Source: Arthrobacter sp. 35W
Lineage (GTDB): Bacteria; Actinomycetota; Actinomycetes; Actinomycetales; Micrococcaceae
Length of the DNA: 64,000 nt
Direction: 5' to 3'
Assembly: GCF_000482545.1 (NCBI RefSeq)
Contig: NZ_KI519455.1
Coordinates: 806,001 to 870,000 of the forward strand
This document shows, piece by piece, positions 26,047 to 35,039 of the stretch. The number at the start of each line of letters is the position of its first letter. Position 1 is the stretch's first letter. The notes under the pieces were generated by a model that saw only the letters and a list, made by a program, of their open reading frames with translations, was not told where the DNA came from and did no database searches. Position numbers and translations under genes: made by a program.

Positions 26047-27072
26047 TTGGTAACTATGGCCGATGTTGCACGGATCGCTGGCGTGTCCAGGAGCACCGTC
26101 TCGTACGTGCTCAGCGGGGCACGGCCCATCTCCCCCGAGACGCGTGAGCGCATCCTGCACGCCATGGCAGACCTGGGCTACACCCCGAATCTTCTGGCCC
26201 AGGGCCTGGCGGGAAAGCGGACGGGCATCGTCTCGTTGATATTCCCGGTCGGGGAACACGGAATGAACACCACAGAGTTTGAATATGTGCAGGGCGCCGC
26301 CGAACAGGCCCGTGCCGACGGCTACCATCTCCTGTTGTGGCCCATCAATGCCGAGGACGTCGGCGAGATCCAACGGGTGGTGGCCCAGGGCCTGGTGGAT
26401 GGGATCGTCTTGATGGAAGTCCGGTCGGTCGACAAGCGGATTCCCATCTTGGCGGAGACGGGTGTTCCGTTCACGATGATCGGACGGCCGACGGCGGCGG
26501 AGGGACTCGCGTTTGTGGACGCGGACTTCGAAGCCATGGGTGAGCTGGCCGTGGCGCACCTGGCAGCCCTGGGCCACACGAAGATCGGCCTCGTGACGCA
26601 TTCACAGGAATCCCTGGACGCCGGGTACGGCCCCATGGTCCGATCGCGGGACGCGGTTGCGGCCTCGGCGGCCCGGCACGGCATCGGCGTGCGGTTGTTT
26701 CCTGCCCTGAGCACGCTCGCCGGTGGGCGCGAGGTCTTCGATCAGATCCTGGCAACGGCTCCGACAACCACGGGCATCGTGGCCGTCAATGAGGCCGCCA
26801 CGGTCGGTCTTCTGGGTGCGGCGGACAACCACGGCTGGAAGGTCCCCCGGGACCTTTCCATCGTCGCCATCAACACCAGTGCAGGCGCCGCGGAGCGTAC
26901 CATGCCCGCCCTCACGACGGCCACCGCCGACCCTCGGGCAATGGGCCGCCAGGCAGCACAATTTCTGTCCCGGCGACTCAAGGGCGAGGATGCGGCGGGC
27001 CTGCAGGCCCTGGCCGCACCCGTGCTGACCGTGCGCAACAGTACGGCGGCGCCACGCACAAACCTACCCTAG
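26047..27072 (+). CDS. LacI-family transcriptional regulator, paralogue of the divergent one
   Basis: 341 residues from TTG 26047, preferred because GAGGGG lies 8 bp upstream and the resulting N-terminus (xVTMADVARIAG) aligns with the MATMADVARMAG of the paralogue; ATG 26056 is an alternative. HTH VSRSTVSYVLSGARPIS is identical over this stretch to the neighbour, and the effector domain is clearly related (EFEYVQGAAEQARADGYHLL against the same region). Both proteins should therefore bind the same operator sequence. The glycogen phosphorylase and glgC genes follow downstream. Confidence 0.9.
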   Translation: MVTMADVARIAGVSRSTVSYVLSGARPISPETRERILHAMADLGYTPNLLAQGLAGKRTGIVSLIFPVGEHGMNTTEFEYVQGAAEQARADGYHLLLWPINAEDVGEIQRVVAQGLVDGIVLMEVRSVDKRIPILAETGVPFTMIGRPTAAEGLAFVDADFEAMGELAVAHLAALGHTKIGLVTHSQESLDAGYGPMVRSRDAVAASAARHGIGVRLFPALSTLAGGREVFDQILATAPTTTGIVAVNEAATVGLLGAADNHGWKVPRDLSIVAINTSAGAAERTMPALTTATADPRAMGRQAAQFLSRRLKGEDAAGLQALAAPVLTVRNSTAAPRTNLP

Positions 27073-27150
27073 CTCCCTGCTCAGGCCCGGGCGGAGCCGG
27101 CAGCCACCACGCATGCCCCTTCCCGGGCACACCCGCCCTGATTGTGACAT

Positions 27151-27204
27151 TTGACACAGTCCCCCGCATGGCTCTAATGTCACGGATATCGAAGCGCGTC
27201 GACA
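27151..27204 (+). promoter_or_regulatory. Promoter with LacI-type operator before the glgP leader
   Basis: TTGACA (27151-27156) and TAATGT (27175-27180) are 18 bp apart. TATCGAAGCGCGTCGACA (27187-27204) sits at the expected start site and matches the operator at 24429 in 15 of 18 positions. Same spacing, same placement of operator. A repeated half GCGCGTCGAC follows at about 27208. Co-regulation with the alpha-glucoside import operon by one or both LacI proteins is inferred. Confidence 0.7.
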
Positions 27205-27806
27205 AGGCGCGTCGACGATGCAGCGATGAGATTCCTCCCGGTACAACCTCGGTGGACGGTCTTCGTTCGACATTTGTCAGAGGCTTAGGAATCACGACGT
27301 GTTCGAAACCATTCGTTTTCCATCCAGGTTGCCTGCGCCGCAGACCGCCGGCCATGACCGGCAGGGCCGGGCGGCCGCTCCCGGGCACCGCATCACTGGC
27401 TACCGCATCGGCGCGAACCTGCGGCACGCGCGCCACAGCGCGGAACATCACGGCCCAGGCCGGCCCGGTCCGCGGTGCACTGGCCCGGGCTTTACGACCT
27501 GGGCCGCATCACACCCGGATCCGATCATGAGCGGCAAACCCCCGTCGTCGTCGCCCGGCAGCTGAATCCCCGCCGGCAACGCACAACGCACACTGTTGCG
27601 GCATAACACCGTCGCCTGTCCCGTCGCCACCCCAAACACCGGTCTCGCACCTGGTCCGGCAGCAAGCCCGCGCACAGCCCCTGCCACCAACCGGACCAAC
27701 AACAGGCTCTTCCCGTGGCCGTACAGACGGAAACATTCCGTCTCCAGCCAACGGCTGGCATCAACGTCCCACCCATGAATATGACAACTTCCCGGAGGTA
27801 TACAGC
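27205..27806 (+). other. Long untranslated leader upstream of the glycogen phosphorylase genes
   Basis: About 600 bp lie between the predicted start site and the first credible ribosome-binding site. No protein gene is supported on either strand. The sequence is rich in GC-rich inverted repeats (for example GCCGGCCATGACCGGC around 27347). It may act as a structured 5' leader, or a second promoter may lie inside it. Confidence 0.45.
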
Positions 27807-27941
27807 ATGGAAATCATGACCGCACCGGCCATGGCCCGCCAGCACAGGACCACGCCCGCCGGCTGTGAAGGCCCGACCTTCAGCAGCCTGGCCAAGACGA
27901 CCTTCCCACTCGGCACCCCTGACGCAGGAGACACCAAGTGA
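27807..27941 (+). CDS. 44-residue leader peptide coupled to glycogen phosphorylase
   Basis: ATG 27807 has a strong CGGAGGT site 7 bp upstream, the best in this stretch, and the frame ends at 27941 overlapping the GTG of the phosphorylase gene by 4 bp (GTGA). The peptide (start MEIMTAPAMARQHR) has no recognisable domain or membrane span. Overlap indicates translational coupling. Whether the peptide itself works or only its translation matters is unknown. Confidence 0.55.
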   Translation: MEIMTAPAMARQHRTTPAGCEGPTFSSLAKTTFPLGTPDAGDTK

Positions 27942-30553
27942 AGGCCATCCGCAGGTTCACCGTCCGCACCGTTCTGCCCGAGCCCATCGCGCCGTTGTCC
28001 CGTCTGGCAACCAACCTGCGCTGGTCCTGGCACCTGCCCACCCGCGAGCTCTTCGCTTCCCTGAACCCGGCCATCTGGGCCGAAAGCGGCGAGGACCCGG
28101 TCACCTTCCTGGGCACCGTGAGCCGCGAGCAGCTCCAGCAGCTGGCCGCCGACCCCGCCGTCGTCGAACGAGTCCGGGCCGCCGACGAGAATCTGAACCA
28201 CTACATCCAGTCCCCGCGCTGGTACCAGACGCTGGGCGAGGAAGCGCCGGAGTGCGTTGCGTACTTCTCCCCCGAGTTCGGCATCACGGAGGTGCTGCCG
28301 CAGTACTCCGGCGGTCTGGGCATCCTGGCCGGCGACCACCTCAAGGCCGCCTCCGACCTCGGCGTGCCGCTCATCGGCGTCGGGCTGCTGTACCAGGCCG
28401 GGTATTTCAAGCAGTCCCTCTCCCGCGACGCCTGGCAGCAGGAGACCTACCCGCTGCTGGACCCGGACGGACTGCCGCTGACGCTGCTGCGCGAGGCCGA
28501 CGATTCCCCGGCCCAGGTGTCCCTGCCGCTGCCGGACGGGCGCCGGCTGCTGGCCCACATCTGGCGCGCCGACGTCGGCCGCGTTCCGCTGCTGCTGCTG
28601 GATTCCAATGTGCCCGGCAACGACGACGCCGCCCGCGCCATCACCGACAGGCTCTATGGCGGCGGTGGCGAGCACCGCCTGCTCCAGGAACTGCTGCTGG
28701 GCATGGGCGGGGTCAAGGCGCTGCGCGTCTACGCCCGCCTCACCGGCGCTCCGGCACCGGAGGTGTTCCACACCAACGAGGGCCATGCCGGCTTCCTGGG
28801 CATCGAACGCATCCGCGAGCTCATGGACCCGGCCGTCACGGCCTACCCGCTGGACTGGGACCAGGCGCTGACGGCGGGCCGGGCCTCGACGGTGTTCACC
28901 ACCCACACCCCCGTGCCCGCGGGCATCGACCGCTTCCCGCGCGCCCTGGTCAAGCACTTCTTCGATGCCGGTCTGGCCCCGGGCGTACCGCTGGAGAAGG
29001 TGCTGGCGCTGGGCGGCGAGAACTACGACGGCGGGGATCCGGCCATGTTCAACATGGCCGTGATGGGGCTGCGGCTGGCCCAGCGGGCCAACGGCGTCGC
29101 CAAGCTGCACGGCGTGGTGTCCCGCGAGATGTTCTCCGGGCTGTGGCCGGGCTTCGACCACGAAGACGTGCCCATCGGCTCCGTGACCAACGGCGTGCAC
29201 GTGCCCACCTGGGTGGACCCGCGGATGAGTGCGCTGGCGGCAAAATACTCTGGCGGCTCCGATGTGGACGCCACGGGCTGGGAAAACGTCTACGACGTCA
29301 GCGACGCCGAGCTCTGGTCCCTTCGCAAGGAACTCCGTGGGTCCCTCGTGGAAGACGTGCGCCGACGCCTGCGCGCGTCCTGGAAGAAGCGCGGCGCCTC
29401 CGACGCGGAGCTGGCCTGGACGGACAATGTGCTGGACCCCGACGTGCTCACCATCGGCTTTGCCCGCCGCGTGCCCACCTACAAGCGGCTGACCCTGATG
29501 CTGCGCGATCCCGCCCGGCTCAAGCGCCTGCTGCTGGATGAGGAGCACCCGATCCAGCTGGTCATCGCCGGAAAATCCCACCCCGCCGATGACGCGGGCA
29601 AGAAGATGATCCAGGACCTGGTCCGGTTCACCGACGACCCCGAGGTCCGGCACCGGATCGTGTTCCTGCCCAACTACGACATCGCCATGGCCCGCACGCT
29701 GTTCCCGGGCTGCGATGTCTGGCTGAACAACCCGCTGCGCCCCCTGGAGGCCTGCGGCACCTCCGGCATGAAGGCTGCCATCAACGGCTCGCTCAACCTG
29801 TCCGTGATGGACGGTTGGTGGGACGAGCTCTACGACGGCGAGAATGGCTGGGCGATCCCCACGGCCAACAACGGCGCCGACCCGGAAGAACGTGACGACA
29901 TCGAGTCGGCGGCGCTCTACGAGCTGCTGGAGACCCAGGTGGCGCCGCGCTTCTACGGCGACACCGTGGCCGACAGCGCCGGTGCTGCCGGACCGTCCCT
30001 GCCCGCCCCGGGCGGTGTGCCCACGCACTGGATCTCGATGATCAAGCACACGCTGGCCCATCTGGGCCCGGCGGTCTCCGCCGAACGCATGGTGCAGGAC
30101 TACGTCAACCGGCTGTACCGCCCGGCAGCGGAGTCCGGCCGCAGTGCCCGTGCGGACGGCTACGCCGAGGCCAAATCGCTGGCGGCCTGGATCGGCAGCG
30201 TGCGCACCGGCTGGCCGCGGGTGGCCGTGGACCATGTCGACTCGGTCGGGGTCACGGACGATCCCCAGATTGGCGATGCGATCCAGGTGCAGGCCTATGT
30301 GGCCCTGGGCTCCCTGAGCCCAGACGACGTCAGCGTGGAGGTGGCCTACGGCCGCGCGCTGGACAACGACGAGCTCAGCGAGACCACCCTGGCGCCGCTG
30401 GCACCGGTGCGCGATCTGGGCAACGGCCGCCACCTGTTCGAAGCCGGCGCCGTCATCGACCGCTCGGGCAGCTTCGGCTACACCGTGCGCGTGCTGCCGG
30501 CCCACTCCGCATTGGCCTCCCCGGCCGAGCTGGGATTGATAGCCAACGCCTAA
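27938..30553 (+). CDS. glgP: Alpha-glucan (glycogen) phosphorylase
   Basis: 871 residues from GTG 27938 (GCAGGAG upstream). The protein is of the long alpha-glucan phosphorylase type with an N-terminal DUF3417 region (NLRWSWHLPTRELF). The catalytic core shows AYFSPEFGITEVLPQYSGGL, FHTNEGHAGFLGIERI and the pyridoxal-phosphate lysine in EACGTSGMKAAINGSLN. It releases glucose-1-phosphate from glycogen or maltodextrins in the cytosol. The gene overlaps the leader peptide by 4 bp and is followed after 117 bp by glgC, which consumes glucose-1-phosphate. Control by the LacI operator upstream is inferred. Confidence 0.94.
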   Translation: MKAIRRFTVRTVLPEPIAPLSRLATNLRWSWHLPTRELFASLNPAIWAESGEDPVTFLGTVSREQLQQLAADPAVVERVRAADENLNHYIQSPRWYQTLGEEAPECVAYFSPEFGITEVLPQYSGGLGILAGDHLKAASDLGVPLIGVGLLYQAGYFKQSLSRDAWQQETYPLLDPDGLPLTLLREADDSPAQVSLPLPDGRRLLAHIWRADVGRVPLLLLDSNVPGNDDAARAITDRLYGGGGEHRLLQELLLGMGGVKALRVYARLTGAPAPEVFHTNEGHAGFLGIERIRELMDPAVTAYPLDWDQALTAGRASTVFTTHTPVPAGIDRFPRALVKHFFDAGLAPGVPLEKVLALGGENYDGGDPAMFNMAVMGLRLAQRANGVAKLHGVVSREMFSGLWPGFDHEDVPIGSVTNGVHVPTWVDPRMSALAAKYSGGSDVDATGWENVYDVSDAELWSLRKELRGSLVEDVRRRLRASWKKRGASDAELAWTDNVLDPDVLTIGFARRVPTYKRLTLMLRDPARLKRLLLDEEHPIQLVIAGKSHPADDAGKKMIQDLVRFTDDPEVRHRIVFLPNYDIAMARTLFPGCDVWLNNPLRPLEACGTSGMKAAINGSLNLSVMDGWWDELYDGENGWAIPTANNGADPEERDDIESAALYELLETQVAPRFYGDTVADSAGAAGPSLPAPGGVPTHWISMIKHTLAHLGPAVSAERMVQDYVNRLYRPAAESGRSARADGYAEAKSLAAWIGSVRTGWPRVAVDHVDSVGVTDDPQIGDAIQVQAYVALGSLSPDDVSVEVAYGRALDNDELSETTLAPLAPVRDLGNGRHLFEAGAVIDRSGSFGYTVRVLPAHSALASPAELGLIANA

Positions 30554-30555
30554 AA

Positions 30556-30602
30556 AGGCATGCCACCCCCGCAGGCGGTCGAGCCGCAGGGGTGGCATGC
30601 CT
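30556..30602 (+). terminator. Hairpin between glgP and glgC
   Basis: A 17-bp stem with one mismatch (30556-30572 with 30586-30602; arm begins AGGCATGCCACCCC) and an inner GGC/GCC pair in the loop. It starts 3 bp past the phosphorylase stop. No U-run follows, so it may attenuate read-through or stabilise the upstream message instead of ending transcription fully. Confidence 0.6.
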
Positions 30603-30670
30603 CCACCCATCCTGGCCACATGCACCGCCTGGGCCAGGTCAACAGCAACATCAAACACCAGGGAGTGAAG

Positions 30671-31996
30671 ATGGCTTCGAAGAAGGTTCTGGCAATTGTT
30701 CTCGCCGGCGGTGAAGGCAAACGGCTCATGCCGTTCACGGCGGACCGGGCCAAACCGGCGGTCCCGTTTGCCGGCGGCTACCGGCTGATAGATTTTGCCT
30801 TATCCAATCTCATCAACTCGGGCTACCTGCAGGCCGTCGTCCTGACCCAATACAAGTCACACAGCCTGGACCGCCACATCTCCGAAACATGGCGGATGTC
30901 CACGCAACTGGGCAACTACATCGCCTCGGTCCCGGCCCAGCAGCGCATGGGCAAAAGCTGGTTTCTGGGCAGCGCCAACGCGATCTACCAGTCCCTGAAC
31001 CTCATCCATGACGCCCGGCCGGACATTGTGGTGGTGGTCGGCGCAGACCATGTCTACCGCATGGACTTTGAGCAGATGGTACGCAGCCACATCAATTCCG
31101 GGGCGAAGGCTACGGTCGCCGCCGTACGCCAGCCGTTGTCGATGGCCAACCAATTCGGTGTAATCGAAGTCGATGAATCCGCCGAATCAGATGCAGGCAC
31201 GGCCCACAGGATTTCCGCCTTCATCGAAAAGCCGGACTCGACACCGGGACTCACCGATGACCCGTCCCAGTTCCTGGCCTCGATGGGCAACTACGTCTTC
31301 GATGCGGACGCACTGGAGGCCGCGCTGGAACACGACTCCCTGCGTGAGGACACCGAACACGACATGGGTGGGGACATTGTCCCGTATTTCGTGGGCCGCG
31401 GCGAAGCCTTCGTCTACGACTTCACCACCAACGACGTCCCCGGCGCCACTGACCGCGACCGCAACTACTGGCGTGATGTGGGCACCATCGATTCCTACTT
31501 CGATGCCCACCTGGACCTGGTCTCCCCCCTGCCCGTGTTCAACCTGTACAACTCCAGCTGGCCCATCTACACCAGGCAGAGCATCTCGCCACCGGCAAAG
31601 ATGGTCCGCGGCAACACTGACACCGCCGGAACCGCCCTTGACTCCATCCTTTCCAGCGGTGTCGTCGTCTCCGGCGGGGCCGTGGAGAACTCCGTGCTCT
31701 CCCATGACGTATACGTCTCCAGCGGGGCGCGGGTAATGGACTCGGTGCTCATGGACAAAGTCTCCATCGGCGAAGGGGCCGTCGTCAGACGGGCGATCCT
31801 GGACAAGAACATCAACGTCCCGGCCGGGGCAACCATCGGCCTGGACCCAGACCATGATCGCCGACGCGGCTACAAGGTCACCGAGTCCGGGATCACCGTT
31901 CTTGGCAAAGACCAACATGTCCCCGCCCCCGACGAACGCGACAAGGAACTGGCACGGGCGGCATTGGCAGACCCCCTCCCGGCCGGAACCCGCTGA
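30671..31996 (+). CDS. glgC: Glucose-1-phosphate adenylyltransferase
   Basis: 441 residues from ATG 30671 (AGGGAGTG upstream); the longer ORF includes the hairpin region. N-terminal nucleotidyltransferase motif [20 protein letters not shown], product-binding [10 protein letters not shown], catalytic YRMDFEQM region, and a C-terminal left-handed beta-helix ([20 protein letters not shown]). It makes ADP-glucose from ATP and glucose-1-phosphate for glycogen synthesis and is usually allosterically controlled. Sharing a region with the phosphorylase suggests balanced glycogen turnover. Confidence 0.95.
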   Translation: MASKKVLAIVLAGGEGKRLMPFTADRAKPAVPFAGGYRLIDFALSNLINSGYLQAVVLTQYKSHSLDRHISETWRMSTQLGNYIASVPAQQRMGKSWFLGSANAIYQSLNLIHDARPDIVVVVGADHVYRMDFEQMVRSHINSGAKATVAAVRQPLSMANQFGVIEVDESAESDAGTAHRISAFIEKPDSTPGLTDDPSQFLASMGNYVFDADALEAALEHDSLREDTEHDMGGDIVPYFVGRGEAFVYDFTTNDVPGATDRDRNYWRDVGTIDSYFDAHLDLVSPLPVFNLYNSSWPIYTRQSISPPAKMVRGNTDTAGTALDSILSSGVVVSGGAVENSVLSHDVYVSSGARVMDSVLMDKVSIGEGAVVRRAILDKNINVPAGATIGLDPDHDRRRGYKVTESGITVLGKDQHVPAPDERDKELARAALADPLPAGTR

Positions 31997-32039
31997 CACA
32001 GCGCATCCGTACGTCCGGCCGGGCTGGGATCCTGAACGG

Positions 32040-32063
32040 CCCCACCGCCACCCTGCGGTGGGG
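32040..32063 (+). terminator. Hairpin downstream of glgC
   Basis: CCCCACCGC (32040-32048) pairs with GCGGTGGGG (32055-32063), loop CACCCT. It lies 43 bp past the glgC stop. No U-run follows, so it is a moderate candidate for a terminator. Confidence 0.5.
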
Positions 32064-32097
32064 GGATTGTCCAAACCAGCCCTGGGGGATGCGGCAT

Positions 32098-32804
32098 ATG
32101 TTGGACCTTGCCACGATGAGTATGGTCTTTGCGGTCCTGACGTTTACCATGCTGGTTCTGTTCTTTGTGGAGACCTACCGGCGCACCTCGGCCCCGTATT
32201 GTGCGTGGTGGTGTGGAACCGTGACGGCGTTCCTGATCAATGCCGTGCTCCAAATGGTGGGAAGCACTGGAGGCCAGGAGTGGCCTCGGCGATCTGTTCC
32301 CTCTATTTCCTGACCCGCGCCGTGGCGCTGGGTGCCCTGGGCCATGATGCCGTGGCCGGCATCATGATCTTCGGTCCGGGAGCGGGGACCTCACTGGCAT
32401 TGTTGCTGCTCATCGTGGTGACCTTCAGCATGGCGTCGCTGAGCAGTGAGCAGCGCCTGCGGATCCTCAAGACCCAGGCCGCCCACGATGGGCTGACAGG
32501 GCTCCTCACCCGCACGGAGTTCCTCAAGCAGGCCCGGATGCGGATGCGGCTGCAGGCCGCCGCCGGGTCCGGGACACCGGCAACACTGGTGATAGCCGAT
32601 CTGGACCGCTTCAAGTCCATCCACGACACCCTCGGGCACGGGGCCGGGGACAAGGTGATCGAGGCCTTTGCCGCGGCCTGCCGGGAATCCGTGCGCTCCA
32701 CCGACCTCATCGGACGCCACGGCGGGGAGGAATTCCGGTTGCTGGTGACCGGTGCGGATGCGGACGGTGCGGCGCGCATTGCCTCCGGCATCAACCAGAG
32801 GCTG
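32098..32804 (+). pseudogene. Broken GGDEF (diguanylate cyclase) gene
   Basis: Starts at ATG 32098 (GGGGGATG upstream) with a membrane helix MVFAVLTFTMLVLFFVETY. After ~55 codons the frame hits a stop; the sequence continues in another frame from about 32275 with membrane helices (ASAICSLYFLTRAVALGALG). The GGDEF domain then follows: AAHDGLTGLLTRTEFL, IADLDRFKSIHDTLGHGAGD and the active-site RHGGEEF. It is cut off after ~130 residues of the domain by IS-type sequence at 32805. The active-site motif is intact, but the frameshift and missing end make a working cyclase unlikely. Confidence 0.8.
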
Positions 32805-33095
32805 TGTCAAGCTCCGTTTGATGGAGGCTCGGTTACACCCGTCTCACCGATGTGGTGGCGGGCTGGTTTGAATAGAAGTTGGATTCGGCCTCCACCGGCG
32901 GAATGTGGCCGATCTCCCCGTGGAGGAGGCGGTGTACCAATCGATGTATTCAGCGATGGCAACTTCGAGGTCGTTGATGCCCATCCACGGCCCCTTGTTG
33001 CGGACCAGTTCAGCCTTGAACAGCGAGTTCTGCGCCTCGGCCAGCCGCTCGGTCTGGCGGATGGTCCAGTACACTTCGATCCGGTACACCGACAC
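32805..33095 (-). mobile_element. Remnant of an IS3-family insertion sequence (transposase C-terminus)
   Basis: The GGDEF reading frame ends where TGTCAAGC begins (32805), an IS3-type terminus. On the minus strand the transposase tail reads RLAEAQNSLFKAELVRNKGP, then EYIDWY, and after a one-base frameshift RLLHGEIGHIPPVEAESNFY to a stop at 32834-32836. Only the last ~85 residues of an integrase-core transposase are left, so the element is dead. Confidence 0.75.
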
Positions 33096-33104
33096 GCTGG
33101 AGGG

Positions 33105-33345
33105 CCTTAAGCCCTCGATTGGGTCTGTCGGGGACTATGACAACGCCACCGCGGAGACCGTGATGGGCTTGGTCAAGAACGAAGGGGTGGCCATGGGATC
33201 CCCGTTCCGGACCGGGCGTTGAAGGCCGAAGCGGACGTGATCGAGGTCGTGTTCGAGTGGGTGCACTGGTACAACAACCACCGCCTGCACTCCGCTCTGG
33301 GACACCGGACCCCGAGGAATATGAGCAGGCATACTATGCTCGATA
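33105..33345 (+). mobile_element. Second IS3-family transposase remnant, opposite strand
   Basis: Plus-strand fragments in two frames: GLKPSIGSVGDYDNATAETV followed by MGLVKN (to ~33224), then EWVHWYNNHRLHSALGHRTP (33219 onward). These are the last third of an IS3-type integrase core, including the DDE glutamate region and the HRLHSALG motif, with an internal deletion/frameshift. It differs from the minus-strand relic, and the two tails meet head to head near 33100. Confidence 0.72.
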
Positions 33346-33407
33346 AATCGGCTCGTTTCCCGACGCCGCCAACAAGCAGGCGGCATGATTCCCGGGATGC
33401 TTCACGC

Positions 33408-33560
33408 TGGCAACGCCGATCGTCCGTTGCAATCTGCGCCTTTCCTTTACGTGGCGACAGCCATCGAGGCGGTCGACCGCCCCAGGGCGTACTGGGCCGT
33501 GGGGTCGTTCTTGTCGCCGCTGATCAGGACGCCCACCGCCGGGGCATGCGCGGGGCGCCG
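33408..33560 (-). pseudogene. Copy 2 of the 153-bp DUF1016/YhcG-like nuclease fragment
   Basis: Identical base for base to 17454-17606 (offset 15954); similarity extends six bases further upstream after one mismatch at 33407/17453. On the minus strand it reads AVGVLISGDKNDPTAQYAL and ends at the same stop. Here it is joined at 33560/33561 to a different gene fragment. Confidence 0.5.
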
Positions 33561-33651
33561 GGTATCCATTCTTATCGCGAATCGTCCAGACTGTCCGGTG
33601 GGCCAGGACTTCGTCGTAAAACGCGCTTGCTTGTGCGGCACTGATTCCCAT
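33561..33651 (-). pseudogene. N-terminal fragment of a DUF2750-like gene
   Basis: From ATG 33651 the minus strand encodes MGISAAQASAFYDEVLAHR and then TVWTIRDKNGYP, matching the start of DUF2750 proteins (small, uncharacterised; normally continuing with a PFWSS-type motif). The frame breaks into the duplicated nuclease fragment at 33560, so only about 30 residues remain. Confidence 0.5.
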
Positions 33652-33766
33652 TCAAACACCATGCCATGCCGGAGATGAATTGCTTCGGCCCGCGTTGGTA
33701 ATGGTCGGGCAGGTGCACGCATATGATCAATTGTGAATGCTGCACCGCAGCCGAATTGGGGGAGAA

Positions 33767-34210
33767 ATGACAGTGGACGAGGTCCATAGCCGGAACCTGC
33801 TCAAGGGACCCTCGGCTTTCCTACTCCTGCGCTGGCGATACGCAGCTACGACCCTGTTCCTCATCATCACCCTCGTGATGTTGGCTTTTATGCACCTACT
33901 GCACATACCGCAGTCATGGTTCACCAACACCCTCGTTGCCATCTGGTTTGCTTCTACGATCCCGGTCCAGATCCTGGTTGCACGGTCCAACCGCAAGATC
34001 CTCGCTGAACGGAAGGCCGGCTACACCACGCGGCAAGGCAAGAATGGAGATTTGGAACAGCGCGACCCCTACGTCGGACGGGTCATCCGCGAAGTAGGCG
34101 GCGAGTACCTGACTGGAACAACATTCCGCGCCCTCATCCAGGCCGCCAAACGAACCCAACGGTCGCATGCCGCGGCGCCCGCACACGACAGGCAAACAAC
34201 CGCCGGGTAG
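33767..34210 (+). CDS. Uncharacterised membrane protein with two helices
   Basis: 147 residues from ATG 33767, preceded by GGGGGAG. Two hydrophobic helices (ATTLFLIITLVMLAFMHLL and TNTLVAIWFASTIPVQILVA) are followed by a basic cytoplasmic tail of about 75 residues (SNRKILAERKAGYTTRQGK). I do not recognise a family. It stands alone, 39 bp before the RraA-like gene. Confidence 0.65.
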   Translation: MTVDEVHSRNLLKGPSAFLLLRWRYAATTLFLIITLVMLAFMHLLHIPQSWFTNTLVAIWFASTIPVQILVARSNRKILAERKAGYTTRQGKNGDLEQRDPYVGRVIREVGGEYLTGTTFRALIQAAKRTQRSHAAAPAHDRQTTAG

Positions 34211-34249
34211 GCTGGCCGCAGCAACCGCAGCCCCACAAGAGGAGCCCGA

Positions 34250-34717
34250 ATGAGCATCGCCACCGCCGACCTTTACGACGAACGCGGCCATGAATTGGCC
34301 TCCGTCTCGCTGCAGCTGCGCAACTACGGCGGCGTCACGGAGTTCAACGGCCCGGTCCGCACGGTGGTCTGCTTCCAGGACAACGCACTGGCCAAATCCA
34401 TCCTCTCCTCCCCCGGCGGTGGCGCGGTGCTGGTCATCGACGGCGGCGGCTCGCTGGAGACGGCGTTGATGGGCGACATGATCGCCCAACTGGCGCTGGA
34501 CAATGGGTGGGCCGGCGTCGTCATCAATGGCGCCATCCGCGACTCCGTGGCCATCGCTGCACTCCCCCTCGGCGTGAAGGCGCTGGGCACCAACCCGGCC
34601 AAGAGCTCCAAGACCGGCGCCGGCGAGGCCGACGTCGTCGTACTGCTGGGCAGCGTGGCCATCCGCCCGGGCGCCCACCTCTGGGCCGATGCCGACGGCA
34701 TCCTGGTGGAACCCTAA
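34250..34717 (+). CDS. RraA-like protein (RNase E regulator / HMG aldolase fold)
   Basis: 155 residues; ATG 34250 with AAGAGGAG upstream. The RraA fold is clear: VRTVVCFQDNALAKSILSSP, GAVLVIDGGGSLETALMGDM, GWAGVVINGAIRDSVAIAAL, LGVKALGTNPAKSSKTG. The G-x-R-D (GAIRD) motif that binds metal and substrate in 4-hydroxy-4-methyl-2-oxoglutarate/oxaloacetate-cleaving members is present. Whether it inhibits an RNase E/G-type enzyme or acts as an aldolase cannot be told from sequence. Confidence 0.9.
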   Translation: MSIATADLYDERGHELASVSLQLRNYGGVTEFNGPVRTVVCFQDNALAKSILSSPGGGAVLVIDGGGSLETALMGDMIAQLALDNGWAGVVINGAIRDSVAIAALPLGVKALGTNPAKSSKTGAGEADVVVLLGSVAIRPGAHLWADADGILVEP

Positions 34718-34734
34718 CCGGACCGCCCACGGCG

Positions 34735-35022
34735 ATGGACCTGGACTTCAGCGGCACCATCTTCTACTGGCGCGGCCCCGCGCCGTTCCACTTTGTGTCG
34801 GTCCCCGAGGAGGAATGCCGCGAATTGGCGGCGGTCTCCGCCCTGGTCACCTACGGCTGGGGCATGATTCCCGTGACGGCACGCATCGGGGGCACGACGT
34901 GGACTACATCCCTGTGGCCCAAGGACGGCGGCTACATCGTGCCCCTGAAAGGGCGGATCCGGGACGCCGAGCGGATCGATGTCGGCGACACCGTCGAGGT
35001 CCGGCTGACCGTCGGCGGCTGA
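34735..35022 (+). CDS. DUF1905 domain protein
   Basis: 95 residues from ATG 34735, 17 bp after the RraA-like gene. The sequence is that of the DUF1905 beta-barrel: FSGTIFYWRGPAPFHFVSVP, WGMIPVTARIGGTTWTTSLW, GYIVPLKGRIRDAERIDVGD, VEVRLTV. Function of the family is unknown. Length is typical of the stand-alone form. Confidence 0.85.
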   Translation: MDLDFSGTIFYWRGPAPFHFVSVPEEECRELAAVSALVTYGWGMIPVTARIGGTTWTTSLWPKDGGYIVPLKGRIRDAERIDVGDTVEVRLTVGG

Positions 35023-35039
35023 GGACCGAATACTGGGCC

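Noticed and set aside
27761-30658. 965-codon open frame on the minus strand
   Set aside because: It is antisense to glycogen phosphorylase over its whole length; its His/Gln/Gly/Val-rich translation has no family features. It reflects high third-position GC.
32805-33345. A working IS3 element
   Set aside because: Only two different transposase tails in opposite directions remain, both frameshifted, with no 5' half or matching terminal repeats.
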